From GWB2-37-7 sp942492835 (GTDB lineage: Bacteria > Bacillota > Clostridia > Lutisporales > Lutisporaceae), in the NCBI GenBank assembly GCA_942492835.1, contig OW818645.1, positions 2,046,001 to 2,110,000 on the forward strand: DNA of 64,000 nucleotides, read 5' to 3'. The notes under the pieces are model-generated. The model did no database searches. It was not told the DNA's origin and saw only the letters and a list, made by a program, of their open reading frames with translations. The position numbers and the translations under genes are program-made. Below, in pieces: positions 1-8,586 of this stretch (positions are counted from its first letter, which is position 1; the number at the start of each line of letters is the position of its first letter).

Positions 1-776
1 TTATCCTCAATAGTTCCTATTGGTGCGCCGTTTTCTGCTATTACAAAAGGAGGAAGATCCTGATCAATTACCTCATATTCTTTTCTATAGGTTGAAATTG
101 CTTCACTTGCATTATTAAACTGCCTTCCCAGTCCCAGGACATGGGTTTCCCAGCCCAATTTAACCATATCCCAATTGGCTTGATAACGATCCATTGTTAT
201 TTTCATTCTACCGCCACCGCTGGCAATTCTTGCATCAAAGCTCTCATCATTTAGTTTTCTAAGCAGCTTTTCAAGATTATCTACATATTCCAAAGCTGAA
301 GTAGCTAGCACATCACGTCCATCCAAAAGCGCGTGTATTCGTACAGTCTTTATCCCCGCTTCCTTTGCTTTCACTATCATAGCTTTTAGATGCTCAATAT
401 TTGAATGCACATTGCCATCTGATAGCAGTCCAAGGAAGTGCAATGTAGAATTGTTGCTTACGCAGTTTTCTATAACCTTATGCCAAATATCTGAAATATA
501 CATATTTCCATTTTCAATAGACTCATTTACAAGCTTCGCCCCTTGGCTATAAATCTGTCCGCAGCCTAGAGCATTATGTCCTACCTCTGAGTTCCCCATA
601 TCATCATCGCTAGGCAGCCCCACAGCTGTTCCATGAGCTTTTATAGCAGTATATGGATGATTATTCATAAGCATATCCAAAATCGGCTTGTGTGCCGCTT
701 TTACCGCATTGCCGAACTCATCTTCATTTATACCAATACCATCCATAACAACAAGGACTACTGGTTTCTTTTGCAT
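1..776 (-). CDS. gpmI: 2,3-bisphosphoglycerate-independent phosphoglycerate mutase, N-terminal part (cut by window edge)
   Basis: Interconverts 3- and 2-phosphoglycerate in glycolysis, using two Mn ions and a phosphoserine intermediate, in the cytoplasm. About 258 codons are present; the rest lies left of base 1. The protein opens MQKKPVVLVVMDGIG, has the metal-binding VVMDG segment and the catalytic serine motif MGNSEVGHNALG, followed by LLSDGNVHSNIEHL and ASGGGRMKITMDRY. The ATG at 776 is preceded by AAAGG with normal spacing. Segments such as GNAVKAAHKP and DLPPFVIAENG resemble the longer, plant/trypanosomatid-like clade more than the common bacterial form of about 510 residues. Function is secure; the clade assignment is from memory of the families. 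Confidence 0.93.
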   Translation of the reverse strand, partial: MQKKPVVLVVMDGIGINEDEFGNAVKAAHKPILDMLMNNHPYTAIKAHGTAVGLPSDDDMGNSEVGHNALGCGQIYSQGAKLVNESIENGNMYISDIWHKVIENCVSNNSTLHFLGLLSDGNVHSNIEHLKAMIVKAKEAGIKTVRIHALLDGRDVLATSALEYVDNLEKLLRKLNDESFDARIASGGGRMKITMDRYQANWDMVKLGWETHVLGLGRQFNNASEAISTYRKEYEVIDQDLPPFVIAENGAPIGTIED

Positions 777-885
777 ATATAACACAACCTTTCCTTATAT
801 CTAACAAATACACTGGTTTTAGGGTAATTATATTAATTTTCCCCCAAACTGTCAATTTTAAGACAAAACTTTTAGATTATAACTT

Positions 886-1635
886 TTATTTCTCTATATC
901 ACTATTTTGCTTCAATTTACTATAATAATATTCCGCAAACTGCTTGTGTTCTTCTAGGGCAGTCTTACCGACATCATTGATTGTATATACTCCCCTCTTG
1001 ACCTTGTCAAACCAACCATAGAAATTTTCCCTAAGCACAGAATCCGTTTGTTTTTTGTTTGTGCCAAATTCCTTAATATGCTTTGGAGACATTTCCCCAT
1101 ACCTATCCAAACAACAAGCCACAAATATTGCATTTTCCTTATAGGCTGTGACCAGCTTTGTTCTAGTGCTACCCCCTATATTGGCATCTATGTATCTGCT
1201 CTTTGCCTCCTTGACTATACTCTCTCTTTTTTTCTTGTTAGCCTTTATACTTCTATCCCTATCAAAGGGCATCGGTTGAACAGCAATCTCTACAATTCCT
1301 CTGCCACTCTTGAAGGATACCAATAAAAGACCCAGCTCCAGCCTTCTTATCAAATGAATTATGTCCTTCCATTTAGAGTTTCCTATCAGTTTTTTAGGTT
1401 TTGGGACTGCAATGTACACTAGCTCAGCAGATTTTTGTCTTTTAACTCCTTGTGCCAACAGATCTACGCTAAGATTTCGCTTTAGCTCAACTATTACAAG
1501 CTCTTCATCCTTAAAAGCAGCTATATCACAATCCTTAACCTCACTTCTCACTGTAAATCCCTGCTCTATAAGAAAATCGCTAACAGGCTTCCATAAATCA
1601 ACCTCTAGGATTTTATTTTCTCCCACTAGCTCCAC
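886..1635 (-). CDS. DUF2161-type protein with PD-(D/E)XK nuclease-like fold
   Basis: A 249-residue soluble protein of the DUF2161 type, whose members are predicted PD-(D/E)XK phosphodiesterases. The N-terminal region shows the fold signature: Asp37 in VKDCDIAAF, then Glu50-x-Lys52 in VIVELKRN, spaced as in restriction-like endonucleases. The C-terminal half (from about residue 150) is rich in charged residues and may bind DNA or a partner. It lies alone, 110 bases from gpmI and divergent from the TetR gene to its right, so context does not reveal its substrate. No methyltransferase is adjacent, so it should not be called a restriction enzyme. Family assignment is fairly confident; activity is inference. 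Confidence 0.6.
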   Translation of the reverse strand: MELVGENKILEVDLWKPVSDFLIEQGFTVRSEVKDCDIAAFKDEELVIVELKRNLSVDLLAQGVKRQKSAELVYIAVPKPKKLIGNSKWKDIIHLIRRLELGLLLVSFKSGRGIVEIAVQPMPFDRDRSIKANKKKRESIVKEAKSRYIDANIGGSTRTKLVTAYKENAIFVACCLDRYGEMSPKHIKEFGTNKKQTDSVLRENFYGWFDKVKRGVYTINDVGKTALEEHKQFAEYYYSKLKQNSDIEK

Positions 1636-1878
1636 TTCCCCTCTACAACTATCCGATAGATTTTATGCTATCAATTACAACAATTATAAATTTTTATAGC
1701 CTTTTGCACAAGATAAACTATTACTTTGCGACATCCAGAAATACCTACTTTTACATGTTGACTTGTAATATAGTTCATACTAAAGTCACTTATAAATATT
1801 CAAACGCTTACTAATATTGTGATAGAAAAAAGTAAAGCATATACTTATTGCATTAATTGATATATAATATAGTTGATG

Positions 1879-1891
1879 TGAACATAGTTCA
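1879..1891. promoter_or_regulatory. Palindromic operator upstream of the TetR gene
   Basis: TGAAC-ATA-GTTCA is a perfect palindrome lying 10 bases downstream of a TATAAT -10-like box (1863-1868) and 20 bases before the start codon. A near-identical copy lies just upstream of the next gene (2496-2508), and a half site ATAGTTCA lies at 1770-1777. Position and symmetry fit the autoregulatory operator of the TetR protein encoded at 1912. Confidence 0.7.
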
Positions 1892-1911
1892 TTTGAAAAG
1901 GAGGCGAATAA

Positions 1912-2478
1912 ATGTCAAGAATTATCGAAAATCCAACTCAACTCATACTAGATAGCGCAAAGGACATTCTATTAACAAAAGGATATTTAAAATTAAGTAT
2001 GCGAAATATTGCTAGAGAGTGCAATATTGGAATTGGAACAATATATAACTATTTTCCTACTAAGAGGGATTTAGTTATAGAGCTGATGTCTCTTTATTGG
2101 AATGATTACTTTGATTTACTAGAGATCATAATTAACAGTAATGAAACATTTCCCATCAAGCTGCACAGTATTTTCAGTAAACTCGATGCTTTTATCAAGA
2201 AATTTAGAGAGACTTGGTTAAGACCAGAGTTATATCAGGCTTCTGGCTATATCAAAAATGGCTTAAAAAGAGAAACCATTTATATTGAAAAGTTAATAAG
2301 AAGACTTGAAGATTTTCTTGTCAGTGAATCATTAAGTGGAAACTCCATCCCTAAGTTAAAGTTTGATTCTTATGAAACATCAAAATTTATTATACTTAAT
2401 TATATTACAATAACCCAAATGCCAGCCTTTTCTTATGAATCCTTTGAAAAGTTTTTAAAGGAATTACTACAATACTAA
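1912..2478 (+). CDS. TetR/AcrR family transcriptional regulator
   Basis: A 188-residue one-component repressor. The N-terminal helix-turn-helix spans about residues 10-55, with the recognition region NIARECNIGIGTIYNYFPTKRDLV typical of TetR/AcrR proteins; the C-terminal two thirds is the helical ligand-binding and dimerisation domain. The ATG at 1912 follows AAAAGGAGG with 7-base spacing. It precedes a small membrane protein gene (2541) on the same strand, and both genes carry the same palindrome TGAAC-N3-GTTCA in front of them. The simplest reading is that it represses itself and the membrane protein until a ligand, perhaps a toxic hydrophobic compound, is bound. The ligand is unknown. Confidence 0.9.
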   Translation: MSRIIENPTQLILDSAKDILLTKGYLKLSMRNIARECNIGIGTIYNYFPTKRDLVIELMSLYWNDYFDLLEIIINSNETFPIKLHSIFSKLDAFIKKFRETWLRPELYQASGYIKNGLKRETIYIEKLIRRLEDFLVSESLSGNSIPKLKFDSYETSKFIILNYITITQMPAFSYESFEKFLKELLQY

Positions 2479-2495
2479 ATTTTTTTATGATTAGG

Positions 2496-2508
2496 TGAAC
2501 ATCGTTCA
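2496..2508. promoter_or_regulatory. Second copy of the TetR operator
   Basis: TGAAC-ATC-GTTCA repeats the palindrome at 1879-1891 with one change in the central triplet. It sits between the TetR stop codon and the membrane protein start at 2541, so the downstream gene probably has its own repressed promoter. Confidence 0.65.
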
Positions 2509-2540
2509 TATTGTTTAATTTATTATAGGAGGAATTTAAA

Positions 2541-2909
2541 ATGGTTTTATATTCAGTTATTTCAATGTGTTTAGCACTTACGTTTTACTCTGTAGGAGTA
2601 TGGAGTGAAAAAAAACAAGGTACATTAAAAAAGTGGCATCTGTATGTGTTTTGGGCAGGACTAGTATTTGACACCTTAGGCACAACAATCATGAGTAGTA
2701 TATCAACTGGAAGCTTTAAACTCGATTTTCATGGTATAACAGGCTTGTTAGCTATTATTTTAATGTTTGTCCATGCACTTTGGGCTTCCGTCGTTTTAGT
2801 TAAAAACAATGAAAATATGAAAATAAAGTTTCATAAATTCAGTATTATTGTGTGGTCTATTTGGTTAATTCCATTTATCTCAGGTGCAATATTCGCAATG
2901 ACAAAGTAA
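2541..2909 (+). CDS. HsmA-like four-helix membrane protein (TIGR03987 type)
   Basis: A 122-residue integral membrane protein with four predicted transmembrane helices at about residues 1-20, 32-52, 66-88 and 97-118. The sequence around WHLYVFWAGLVFDTLGT and HGITGLLAIILMFVHALWA matches the HsmA/TIGR03987 small membrane family, in which histidines and tryptophans at helix ends are conserved. Function is not established. The gene follows the TetR gene and carries the same palindrome upstream, so it is likely the regulator's main target and may be part of a membrane-stress or drug response. RBS GGAGG at 2528-2532, 8 bases before the ATG. Confidence 0.75.
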   Translation: MVLYSVISMCLALTFYSVGVWSEKKQGTLKKWHLYVFWAGLVFDTLGTTIMSSISTGSFKLDFHGITGLLAIILMFVHALWASVVLVKNNENMKIKFHKFSIIVWSIWLIPFISGAIFAMTK

Positions 2910-2917
2910 AGTATCAC

Positions 2918-3052
2918 ATGGGAGTAAGAATTCTTAAAATCATTCTTTCTCTTTCAAAGCAGCTCATAATGATAGATAATAATCTTAACCGGTTAATTTC
3001 GTTGAAAGGAGCTGATTTTGATAAAATGATTGATAAGGTGATTTCCAACTAA
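2918..3052 (+). CDS. Possible 44-residue small protein
   Basis: An ATG at 2918, 8 bases after the membrane protein stop, opens a 44-codon frame ending at 3052 just before a strong terminator. The product is amphipathic (KIILSLSKQLIMIDNNLNRLI then DFDKMIDKVISN). It vaguely recalls Spo0E-like phosphatase helices but lacks the clear SQxLDxLI motif. There is no good ribosome binding site, so translation would need coupling. It could equally be a non-coding 3' region. Confidence 0.25.
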   Translation: MGVRILKIILSLSKQLIMIDNNLNRLISLKGADFDKMIDKVISN

Positions 3053-3055
3053 TAT

Positions 3056-3094
3056 ATATGGGAGGTACTTTGTACCCCCCATATTATTTTTTTT
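3056..3094 (+). terminator. Rho-independent terminator of the TetR-membrane protein operon
   Basis: A 13-bp stem (3056-3068 with 3072-3084, one mismatch) with a TTT loop is followed by TTATTTTTTTT. Confidence 0.88.
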
Positions 3095-3382
3095 GATCTT
3101 CTTTAACCAAGAAATAATATAATAAACCAAATTACTATGAAGGTTGATTTTAAAGAAAAATAGGAATATGCATAAAAATTAGGGGTATATGTAACATACT
3201 TGAACCTATCCCTTATTTTGCTCCTGTTGCTAAAACCTAGTAATAGCAGCATCTGCCATAATGTTACACTCTTATTAATTAATTGAAAACATTGCAAACG
3301 ATTTAATGAGTATGTATAATTACTATATAGCCTGTATACATATACAACGATACATAATAGCTATTTTTAAGGGGGACTTATT

Positions 3383-4870
3383 ATGGAAAAAAAACAAAAT
3401 TTCTCTATCAAACAAACTAACATTGCAGTTTTAGTAACTAATTTACTTCTTAATGTTTTCTTCATAGCAGGCTATATTATTGAATATACAAAGGGTGCCA
3501 AAAGTCTATCTTATCTTATTTTAATTTTCCCGCTTCTTGTAATTCCAATGATTATAGCGCTAACAATTTACTCCAAAAATAATGATAGTAATGCTATGAA
3601 ATATGTAACTCTAATTGGATATATTATTGTATATACATTTGCATTGTTTACATCAAGCAGACTATCTATCTTTACTTACATTTTCCCTATTCTATCAACG
3701 TATTTACTTTATTATGATTTAAAACTAATTATCTCTTCATGCATTACGCTTATAGTTATAAATGTTGCAAGAATTTATTATAATATAGCTTTTCTAAAAA
3801 TAAATTCTGTATATGATATATCCGACTATAGTATTCAATTTGCTGTAGTAACACTTTTTGGAGCTTCATTATGTATTGCTACATATTTATCTAATTTGTT
3901 TAGCAAAGAAAAAATGCAAAACATACAGGCAGAAAAACTAAAACAAGATGAGCTTATTAATGATATTCTTAAGACTGCATCAATTTTAAATGAAAATTCA
4001 AAAAAGGTATTTACTATAGTTGAAAACCTTGAGTTAAAATCAGAAGCTGTCGCAAATGCTGTAACCGAAATATCAAACGGTACTACACATAGTGCAGAGA
4101 GTATACAAACACAATCCTCGCTAACACAAGATATACAAAATCTGATTTTTGATACTTCTAAGCTATCAAACAATATTAAGGATGTATCGCAACAAGCATC
4201 TACAATAGTTCAAAGTGGAATTATTGTAATAGATAACCTAAATAGTAAGTCTCGTTCTGTAAGTACAAGCAATGAAGATGTTTATGCCATAATGCAAAAA
4301 CTAAAAGTTAAGTCCAGTCACATTAGTGAAATTGTAAATGTAATAACCAATATAGCTGATCAAACAAATCTTCTAGCATTAAATGCCGCTATAGAAGCAG
4401 CAAGAGCTGGAGAGGCTGGAAAAGGCTTTGCAGTAGTTGCTGATGAGGTAAGAAAACTTGCTGAAGAAAGTAAGAAATCAGCATCATCAATATCCTCAAT
4501 TATCGCTGAGCTTCAAATAGAATCAAATAATTCAGTAGATGCTGTATCAAATCTTATAGTTTTAAACAAAGAAGAAGATGTATTAGTTGTAGACAGTAAA
4601 ACAGCCTTCCAGAATATAAATCAAAGTATAATAAGTCTACATGGTATGGTTGATAGCTTGAATGCTAAAATAAATGAAGTATTGAATGCTAATAATCACA
4701 TTGTACAAAGTATAAATGATATCTCTGCAGTAAGCGAGGAAACTATGGCAAATTCCCAGGAAGCAAATGCAATGACAACAGAGAATCTTACAGAAGCCAG
4801 CTCTGCAAAAAAACTTGTCTCCGAGCTTATAAATGTAGCTGAAGAAATGGATAAATACAAGACGATTTAA
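3383..4870 (+). CDS. Methyl-accepting chemotaxis protein with six-helix membrane sensor
   Basis: A 495-residue chemoreceptor. The first ~170 residues form about six hydrophobic helices with no sizeable extracellular loop, so it probably senses a membrane-borne or intracellular signal. A long coiled-coil follows, and the hairpin tip that binds CheA/CheW is clear at about residues 320-362 (TNLLALNAAIEAARAGE, then GKGFAVVADEVRKLAEES). It acts at the inner membrane in receptor arrays. It is transcribed alone, behind AAGGGGG at 3369-3375. No chemotaxis or flagellar genes are in the window except the MotA-like gene at 12307. Ligand unknown. Confidence 0.93.
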   Translation: MEKKQNFSIKQTNIAVLVTNLLLNVFFIAGYIIEYTKGAKSLSYLILIFPLLVIPMIIALTIYSKNNDSNAMKYVTLIGYIIVYTFALFTSSRLSIFTYIFPILSTYLLYYDLKLIISSCITLIVINVARIYYNIAFLKINSVYDISDYSIQFAVVTLFGASLCIATYLSNLFSKEKMQNIQAEKLKQDELINDILKTASILNENSKKVFTIVENLELKSEAVANAVTEISNGTTHSAESIQTQSSLTQDIQNLIFDTSKLSNNIKDVSQQASTIVQSGIIVIDNLNSKSRSVSTSNEDVYAIMQKLKVKSSHISEIVNVITNIADQTNLLALNAAIEAARAGEAGKGFAVVADEVRKLAEESKKSASSISSIIAELQIESNNSVDAVSNLIVLNKEEDVLVVDSKTAFQNINQSIISLHGMVDSLNAKINEVLNANNHIVQSINDISAVSEETMANSQEANAMTTENLTEASSAKKLVSELINVAEEMDKYKTI

Positions 4871-4901
4871 ATTTAATATAAGCCATTTTTAGGCAACTAA
4901 A

Positions 4902-4934
4902 AACCCCTTAAATAGTTATACTGTTTAAGGGGTT
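4902..4934 (-). terminator. Terminator of the cold-shock gene
   Basis: A 14-bp stem (4902-4915 with 4921-4934, one wobble) lies between the convergent receptor and cold-shock genes. On the minus strand it is followed by TTTTTAG; the plus side has no T-run, so it serves mainly csp. Confidence 0.8.
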
Positions 4935-4948
4935 AAAAGATTCATTTA

Positions 4949-5146
4949 TTAGATGATAGTAATGTTTTCTGCTTGTGGTCCTTTTGGTCCATTAGCTACA
5001 TCATAAGATACTTTTTGACCCTCTTGTAGTGATTTGTAACCTTCTGAATTTATTTGGGAAAAGTGTGCAAAAACATCTGTTCCATCTTCTCCTGTGATAA
5101 ATCCATATCCTTTTTCTCCATTAAACCATTTTACTGTACCATTCAT
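4949..5146 (-). CDS. CspA-family cold-shock protein
   Basis: A 65-residue single cold-shock domain that binds single-stranded RNA/DNA and acts as an RNA chaperone. The two RNA-binding motifs are visible: RNP1 KGYGFI (about residues 12-17) and RNP2 VFAHF (about 25-29), with the usual ending GPQAENI. The length is normal for the family. The start follows GGAGG with 8-base spacing. The 279-base spacer upstream is AT-rich and may include a long leader as in other csp genes, but I could not fold it. Confidence 0.95.
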   Translation of the reverse strand: MNGTVKWFNGEKGYGFITGEDGTDVFAHFSQINSEGYKSLQEGQKVSYDVANGPKGPQAENITII

Positions 5147-5425
5147 TAATGTTTACCTCCAAAATCTTATTCCTTAAAATCTTCGTAACAACTCTTTATA
5201 GAACATCAATATCTATATACTATATTTTTAGTACTAATAGAAATAAATATGCGTTCTATTATTTACCAATCAATTAAGTTATCTTAATAATGTCATATTT
5301 CTATAAATAATGCAAGCTATTTTAATATATTTATATATTAAAGTGATTATTTATGTTCATTTTATGATTTTTGATTACATAATTTCCCTTTTATATATTT
5401 ATTAGTAAATATCACTGGGTTTTAT

Positions 5426-7120
5426 TTATAGCTTACTATCATCTATTGAATCTAACCAAGCTTCTATGTCCTCTATAACTGATTTTACACATCCAGCTTC
5501 AAAAGGAGATCTCAGGTTTGCAATTTTCACCAGGTTAAGGAAAGGTTTGCTTCCTCCTTCTTTGCATAGAGTAACATAATCCTCCCAAGCCTTATCATCA
5601 CCTTTGTTGGCTCTCTTCCAGAACTGTAAGGCACATATTTGAGCTAGTGTATAATCTATATAGTAGAAAGGATCTTGGAAAATATGACCCTGCTGATGCC
5701 AGAAGCCGCCTCTATCTAGATAATCATTTTCATCATAGTTTAAATATGGAAGATATTTTTTCTCAATATCTCTCCATGCCTTCTTTCTTTCAGCTGGAGT
5801 TACCTCTGGATTTTCATAAACAAAATGTTGGAATTCGTCCACCGCAACACCATAAGGTATAAATATCAATGCTTCTGAAAGATGATAGAACTTATATTTA
5901 TCTGTATCTTCTTTAAAGAACAACTCCATCCAAGGCCAAGTAAAAAACTCCATGCTCATTGAATGTACTTCACAAGCTTCATAGGTTGGAAAGCTATATT
6001 CAGGCACTTCATAAGAGCGGCTATTATACGCTTGGAAGGCGTGTCCTGCTTCATGAGTAAGTACATCAATATCTTTGGCAGTTCCATTGAAGTTTGAGAA
6101 TATAAATGGTGATTTATATTCGCTTATATATGTACAATATCCTCCACCAGCTTTACCTTTCTTACTTACTAAATCCATTAATTCATTATCAACCATAAAG
6201 TTAAAATACTCTCTTGTCTCATCAGATAATTCTGCATACATTTTCTTTCCGTTTTCTACTATCCAATTTGCATCACCCTTTGGTGTAGCGTTGCCTGTCT
6301 TAAAGTTAAATTTATCATCATAGTAGGAGAACTTATCTACGCCTATCCTCTTCTTTTGCCTTTCCTTTAACCTGTTGTTTGTAGGCACTATATATTCTTG
6401 AACCTGTTTTCTAAAATCAGCTACCATTTCTGCATTATAATCAATACGATTCATTCTCATGTAGCCCAACTCTACGAAGCTATCATATCCTAATATTTTT
6501 GCTATTTTTGTCCTTACCTTTACCAAATCATCATAAATTTGATCAAACTTAACCTCATTTACTTTGAAAAAATCATATTTTGCTTCATTTGCTCTTTTTC
6601 TCATGTTTCTATCAGTAGAAAATTGAAATGGAATTAACTGAGAAAGATTTCTTTCTTGACCTTCAAAATCAATTTGTGCTGAAGCTATTAATTTAGTATA
6701 CTCACTTGTCAGTTTATTTTCTATTTGCAAGTCTTCTATTATTTCAGGAGCAAAGGTCTTAAGTGCAAACTCAGCTATACTAAAGAGCTGCTTACCCCAT
6801 TTTCCTTCTAACTCATCTCTAAATCTTGAGTTAACCAGTGCATCGTAATACTTTGAAATTAATCCCTGATAGATCGGACTAGTCTCGTCAATAAAGTCTT
6901 GCTCTTCCTTATAAAATTCATTAGCCGTATCAATGGTATGTCTTATGCTTGCTATTTCATTCATGGACTCATATTTTCCTCTAACACTATTAATTGTTTC
7001 CATTACTTTATCTTGCTGCTCAAAGCTTTGTGCTGCTGAAAATTCTTGCAGTAATTGATTAAACTTTGTTTCTAACTCCTCCATATTAGGTCTTTGATAG
7101 TTAAATTCATTAAATTTCAT
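5426..7120 (-). CDS. M3 family oligoendopeptidase
   Basis: A 564-residue zinc metallopeptidase that cuts short peptides in the cytoplasm. The active-site motif HEAGH is at residues 356-360, in DVLTHEAGHAFQAY, and the third zinc ligand is expected in EVHSMSMEFF (Glu384). Length and sequence around the motif resemble the TIGR02289 subgroup of M3 enzymes rather than classical PepF, so no symbol is given. The N-terminal ~200 residues are helical and charged, as in other M3 proteins, which enclose the active site in a channel. It lies 81 bases downstream of the divergent purA-like gene on the same strand; co-transcription is possible but unproven. Confidence 0.9.
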   Translation of the reverse strand: MKFNEFNYQRPNMEELETKFNQLLQEFSAAQSFEQQDKVMETINSVRGKYESMNEIASIRHTIDTANEFYKEEQDFIDETSPIYQGLISKYYDALVNSRFRDELEGKWGKQLFSIAEFALKTFAPEIIEDLQIENKLTSEYTKLIASAQIDFEGQERNLSQLIPFQFSTDRNMRKRANEAKYDFFKVNEVKFDQIYDDLVKVRTKIAKILGYDSFVELGYMRMNRIDYNAEMVADFRKQVQEYIVPTNNRLKERQKKRIGVDKFSYYDDKFNFKTGNATPKGDANWIVENGKKMYAELSDETREYFNFMVDNELMDLVSKKGKAGGGYCTYISEYKSPFIFSNFNGTAKDIDVLTHEAGHAFQAYNSRSYEVPEYSFPTYEACEVHSMSMEFFTWPWMELFFKEDTDKYKFYHLSEALIFIPYGVAVDEFQHFVYENPEVTPAERKKAWRDIEKKYLPYLNYDENDYLDRGGFWHQQGHIFQDPFYYIDYTLAQICALQFWKRANKGDDKAWEDYVTLCKEGGSKPFLNLVKIANLRSPFEAGCVKSVIEDIEAWLDSIDDSKL

Positions 7121-7201
7121 GAATGTCCCCCTTATATCTTTTTTCCAATATAAACTTATATTCTGTTCTATATTGTTATAGTATATTCCTTTAGTTTAAT
7201 A

Positions 7202-8479
7202 TTAAGCTTTTAAAATAATATCGTCTCTTTTAGAACCATTAGAAATAAGTTTTATCGGATAACCGACTTGATTTTCTATAAATTCAATGTACTTTTTTGC
7301 ATTATCAGGCAAGCTTTCATAGCTTCGTACGCCACTAATATCACATTTCCAACCATCCAAAAGTGTATAAATTGGTTTTGCTTTATTTAAAAGTGGAGTA
7401 ACTGGGAAATCAGTAACTACTTTGCCATCAATCTCATAAGCAGTACAAACTGGAATTTTGTCAAGATATCCCATAACGTCAATAAGTGATAATGCTATCT
7501 CTGTCGTTCCCTGCATCATACAACCATATCTTGTAGCAACCAAGTCAAACCATCCCATTCTACGAGGTCTGCCTGTTGTTGCTCCATACTCTCCACAGTC
7601 ACCGCCTAATCTTCGGAGTGTGTCAGCTTCTTCCCCAAAAATCTCACTGACAAAGGCTCCTGCTCCAACACAGGATGAATAAGCTTTAACTACCGTCACA
7701 ATCTCTTTTATCTCATAAGGTGGGATTCCTGCACCAACAGCACCAAATCCCGCAAGTGGTGAAGAGGATGTAGTAAATGGATATATCCCGTTATCAGGGT
7801 CCTTTAATGCACCTAACTGACCTTCTAATAGTATTTTTTTGCCCTGCTTTATAGCGTTGTTTAGCAAAACAGCAACATCACATACCAAAGGCTCTATACG
7901 ATCTCTGTAGGTTATGATTTCATTATATATAGCGTTTGCATCAAGCTCAGAAGCCTTGTAAATGCTTTTTAAAGTTTTATTTTTTACGTTACAGCTTAAA
8001 GCTATTTTTTCTCTTAGAAGGTTATCATCAAATAAGTCGCAAACCTGAATCCCTGTTTTTAGATACTTATCTGAGTAAAATGGTGCTATACCTGCCTTAG
8101 TCGAACCAAATCCTTTTGCACCAAGCCGTTCTTCCTCAAGCTCGTCAAAAAGTATGTGATAGGGCATAACAAGCTGAGCCCTATCGGATATTTTTATATT
8201 AGGCACAGGGACACCTCTTTCTATAAGGCTATCTATCTCATGAAAAAACGTCTTTAAATTGAGAGCCACACCCTGAGCAATAACATTTGTAACTTGTTTT
8301 CTAAACACTCCTGATGGTAAAAGATGTAAAGCAAATTTACCATACTGGTTTATTATTGTATGTCCTGCATTAGCACCGCCTTGATATCGTACAACAATAT
8401 CAGACTGACCAGCTAGAAGGTCTGTGATTTTTCCCTTTCCCTCGTCACCCCAGTTGCCGCCAACTATCGCTTTAACCAT
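7202..8479 (-). CDS. Divergent adenylosuccinate synthetase paralog (PurA-like)
   Basis: A 425-residue protein of the PurA fold, starting at the ATG at 8479 behind AGGAGG. PurA joins IMP and aspartate using GTP. The catalytic Asp (WGDEGKG) and His (NAGHT) and the aspartate loop ATTGR are present. By alignment to E. coli PurA recalled from memory, several substrate contacts are changed: Arg143 to Lys, Gln224 to Leu (GAQG becomes GQLG), Arg272 to Cys, and the guanine-selecting Lys331 to Leu (TKLD becomes SLID). The window holds a second, canonical purA at 53291, so this copy may use another nucleotide or have a specialised role. It lies 107 bases downstream of a LysR gene on the same strand. Confidence 0.8.
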   Translation of the reverse strand: MVKAIVGGNWGDEGKGKITDLLAGQSDIVVRYQGGANAGHTIINQYGKFALHLLPSGVFRKQVTNVIAQGVALNLKTFFHEIDSLIERGVPVPNIKISDRAQLVMPYHILFDELEEERLGAKGFGSTKAGIAPFYSDKYLKTGIQVCDLFDDNLLREKIALSCNVKNKTLKSIYKASELDANAIYNEIITYRDRIEPLVCDVAVLLNNAIKQGKKILLEGQLGALKDPDNGIYPFTTSSSPLAGFGAVGAGIPPYEIKEIVTVVKAYSSCVGAGAFVSEIFGEEADTLRRLGGDCGEYGATTGRPRRMGWFDLVATRYGCMMQGTTEIALSLIDVMGYLDKIPVCTAYEIDGKVVTDFPVTPLLNKAKPIYTLLDGWKCDISGVRSYESLPDNAKKYIEFIENQVGYPIKLISNGSKRDDIILKA

Positions 8480-8586
8480 AATAAAAACCTCCTGTAACAA
8501 TCTATAATTTATTCCGCATAAATAATTCTATCACAGGAAGTCATATAAATATAATTGATATTGATTATGCAAGTCATAACCTAGAC

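Noticed and set aside
2852..3052. 66-codon frame overlapping the HsmA-like gene
   Set aside because: The first part overlaps a well-supported coding sequence; only the ATG at 2918 is kept as a low-confidence start.
7202..8479. Phage-type PurZ (2-aminoadenine synthesis)
   Set aside because: The catalytic Asp and His of PurA are retained and no polymerase, datZ-like or phage genes are nearby; treated as a divergent PurA paralog.
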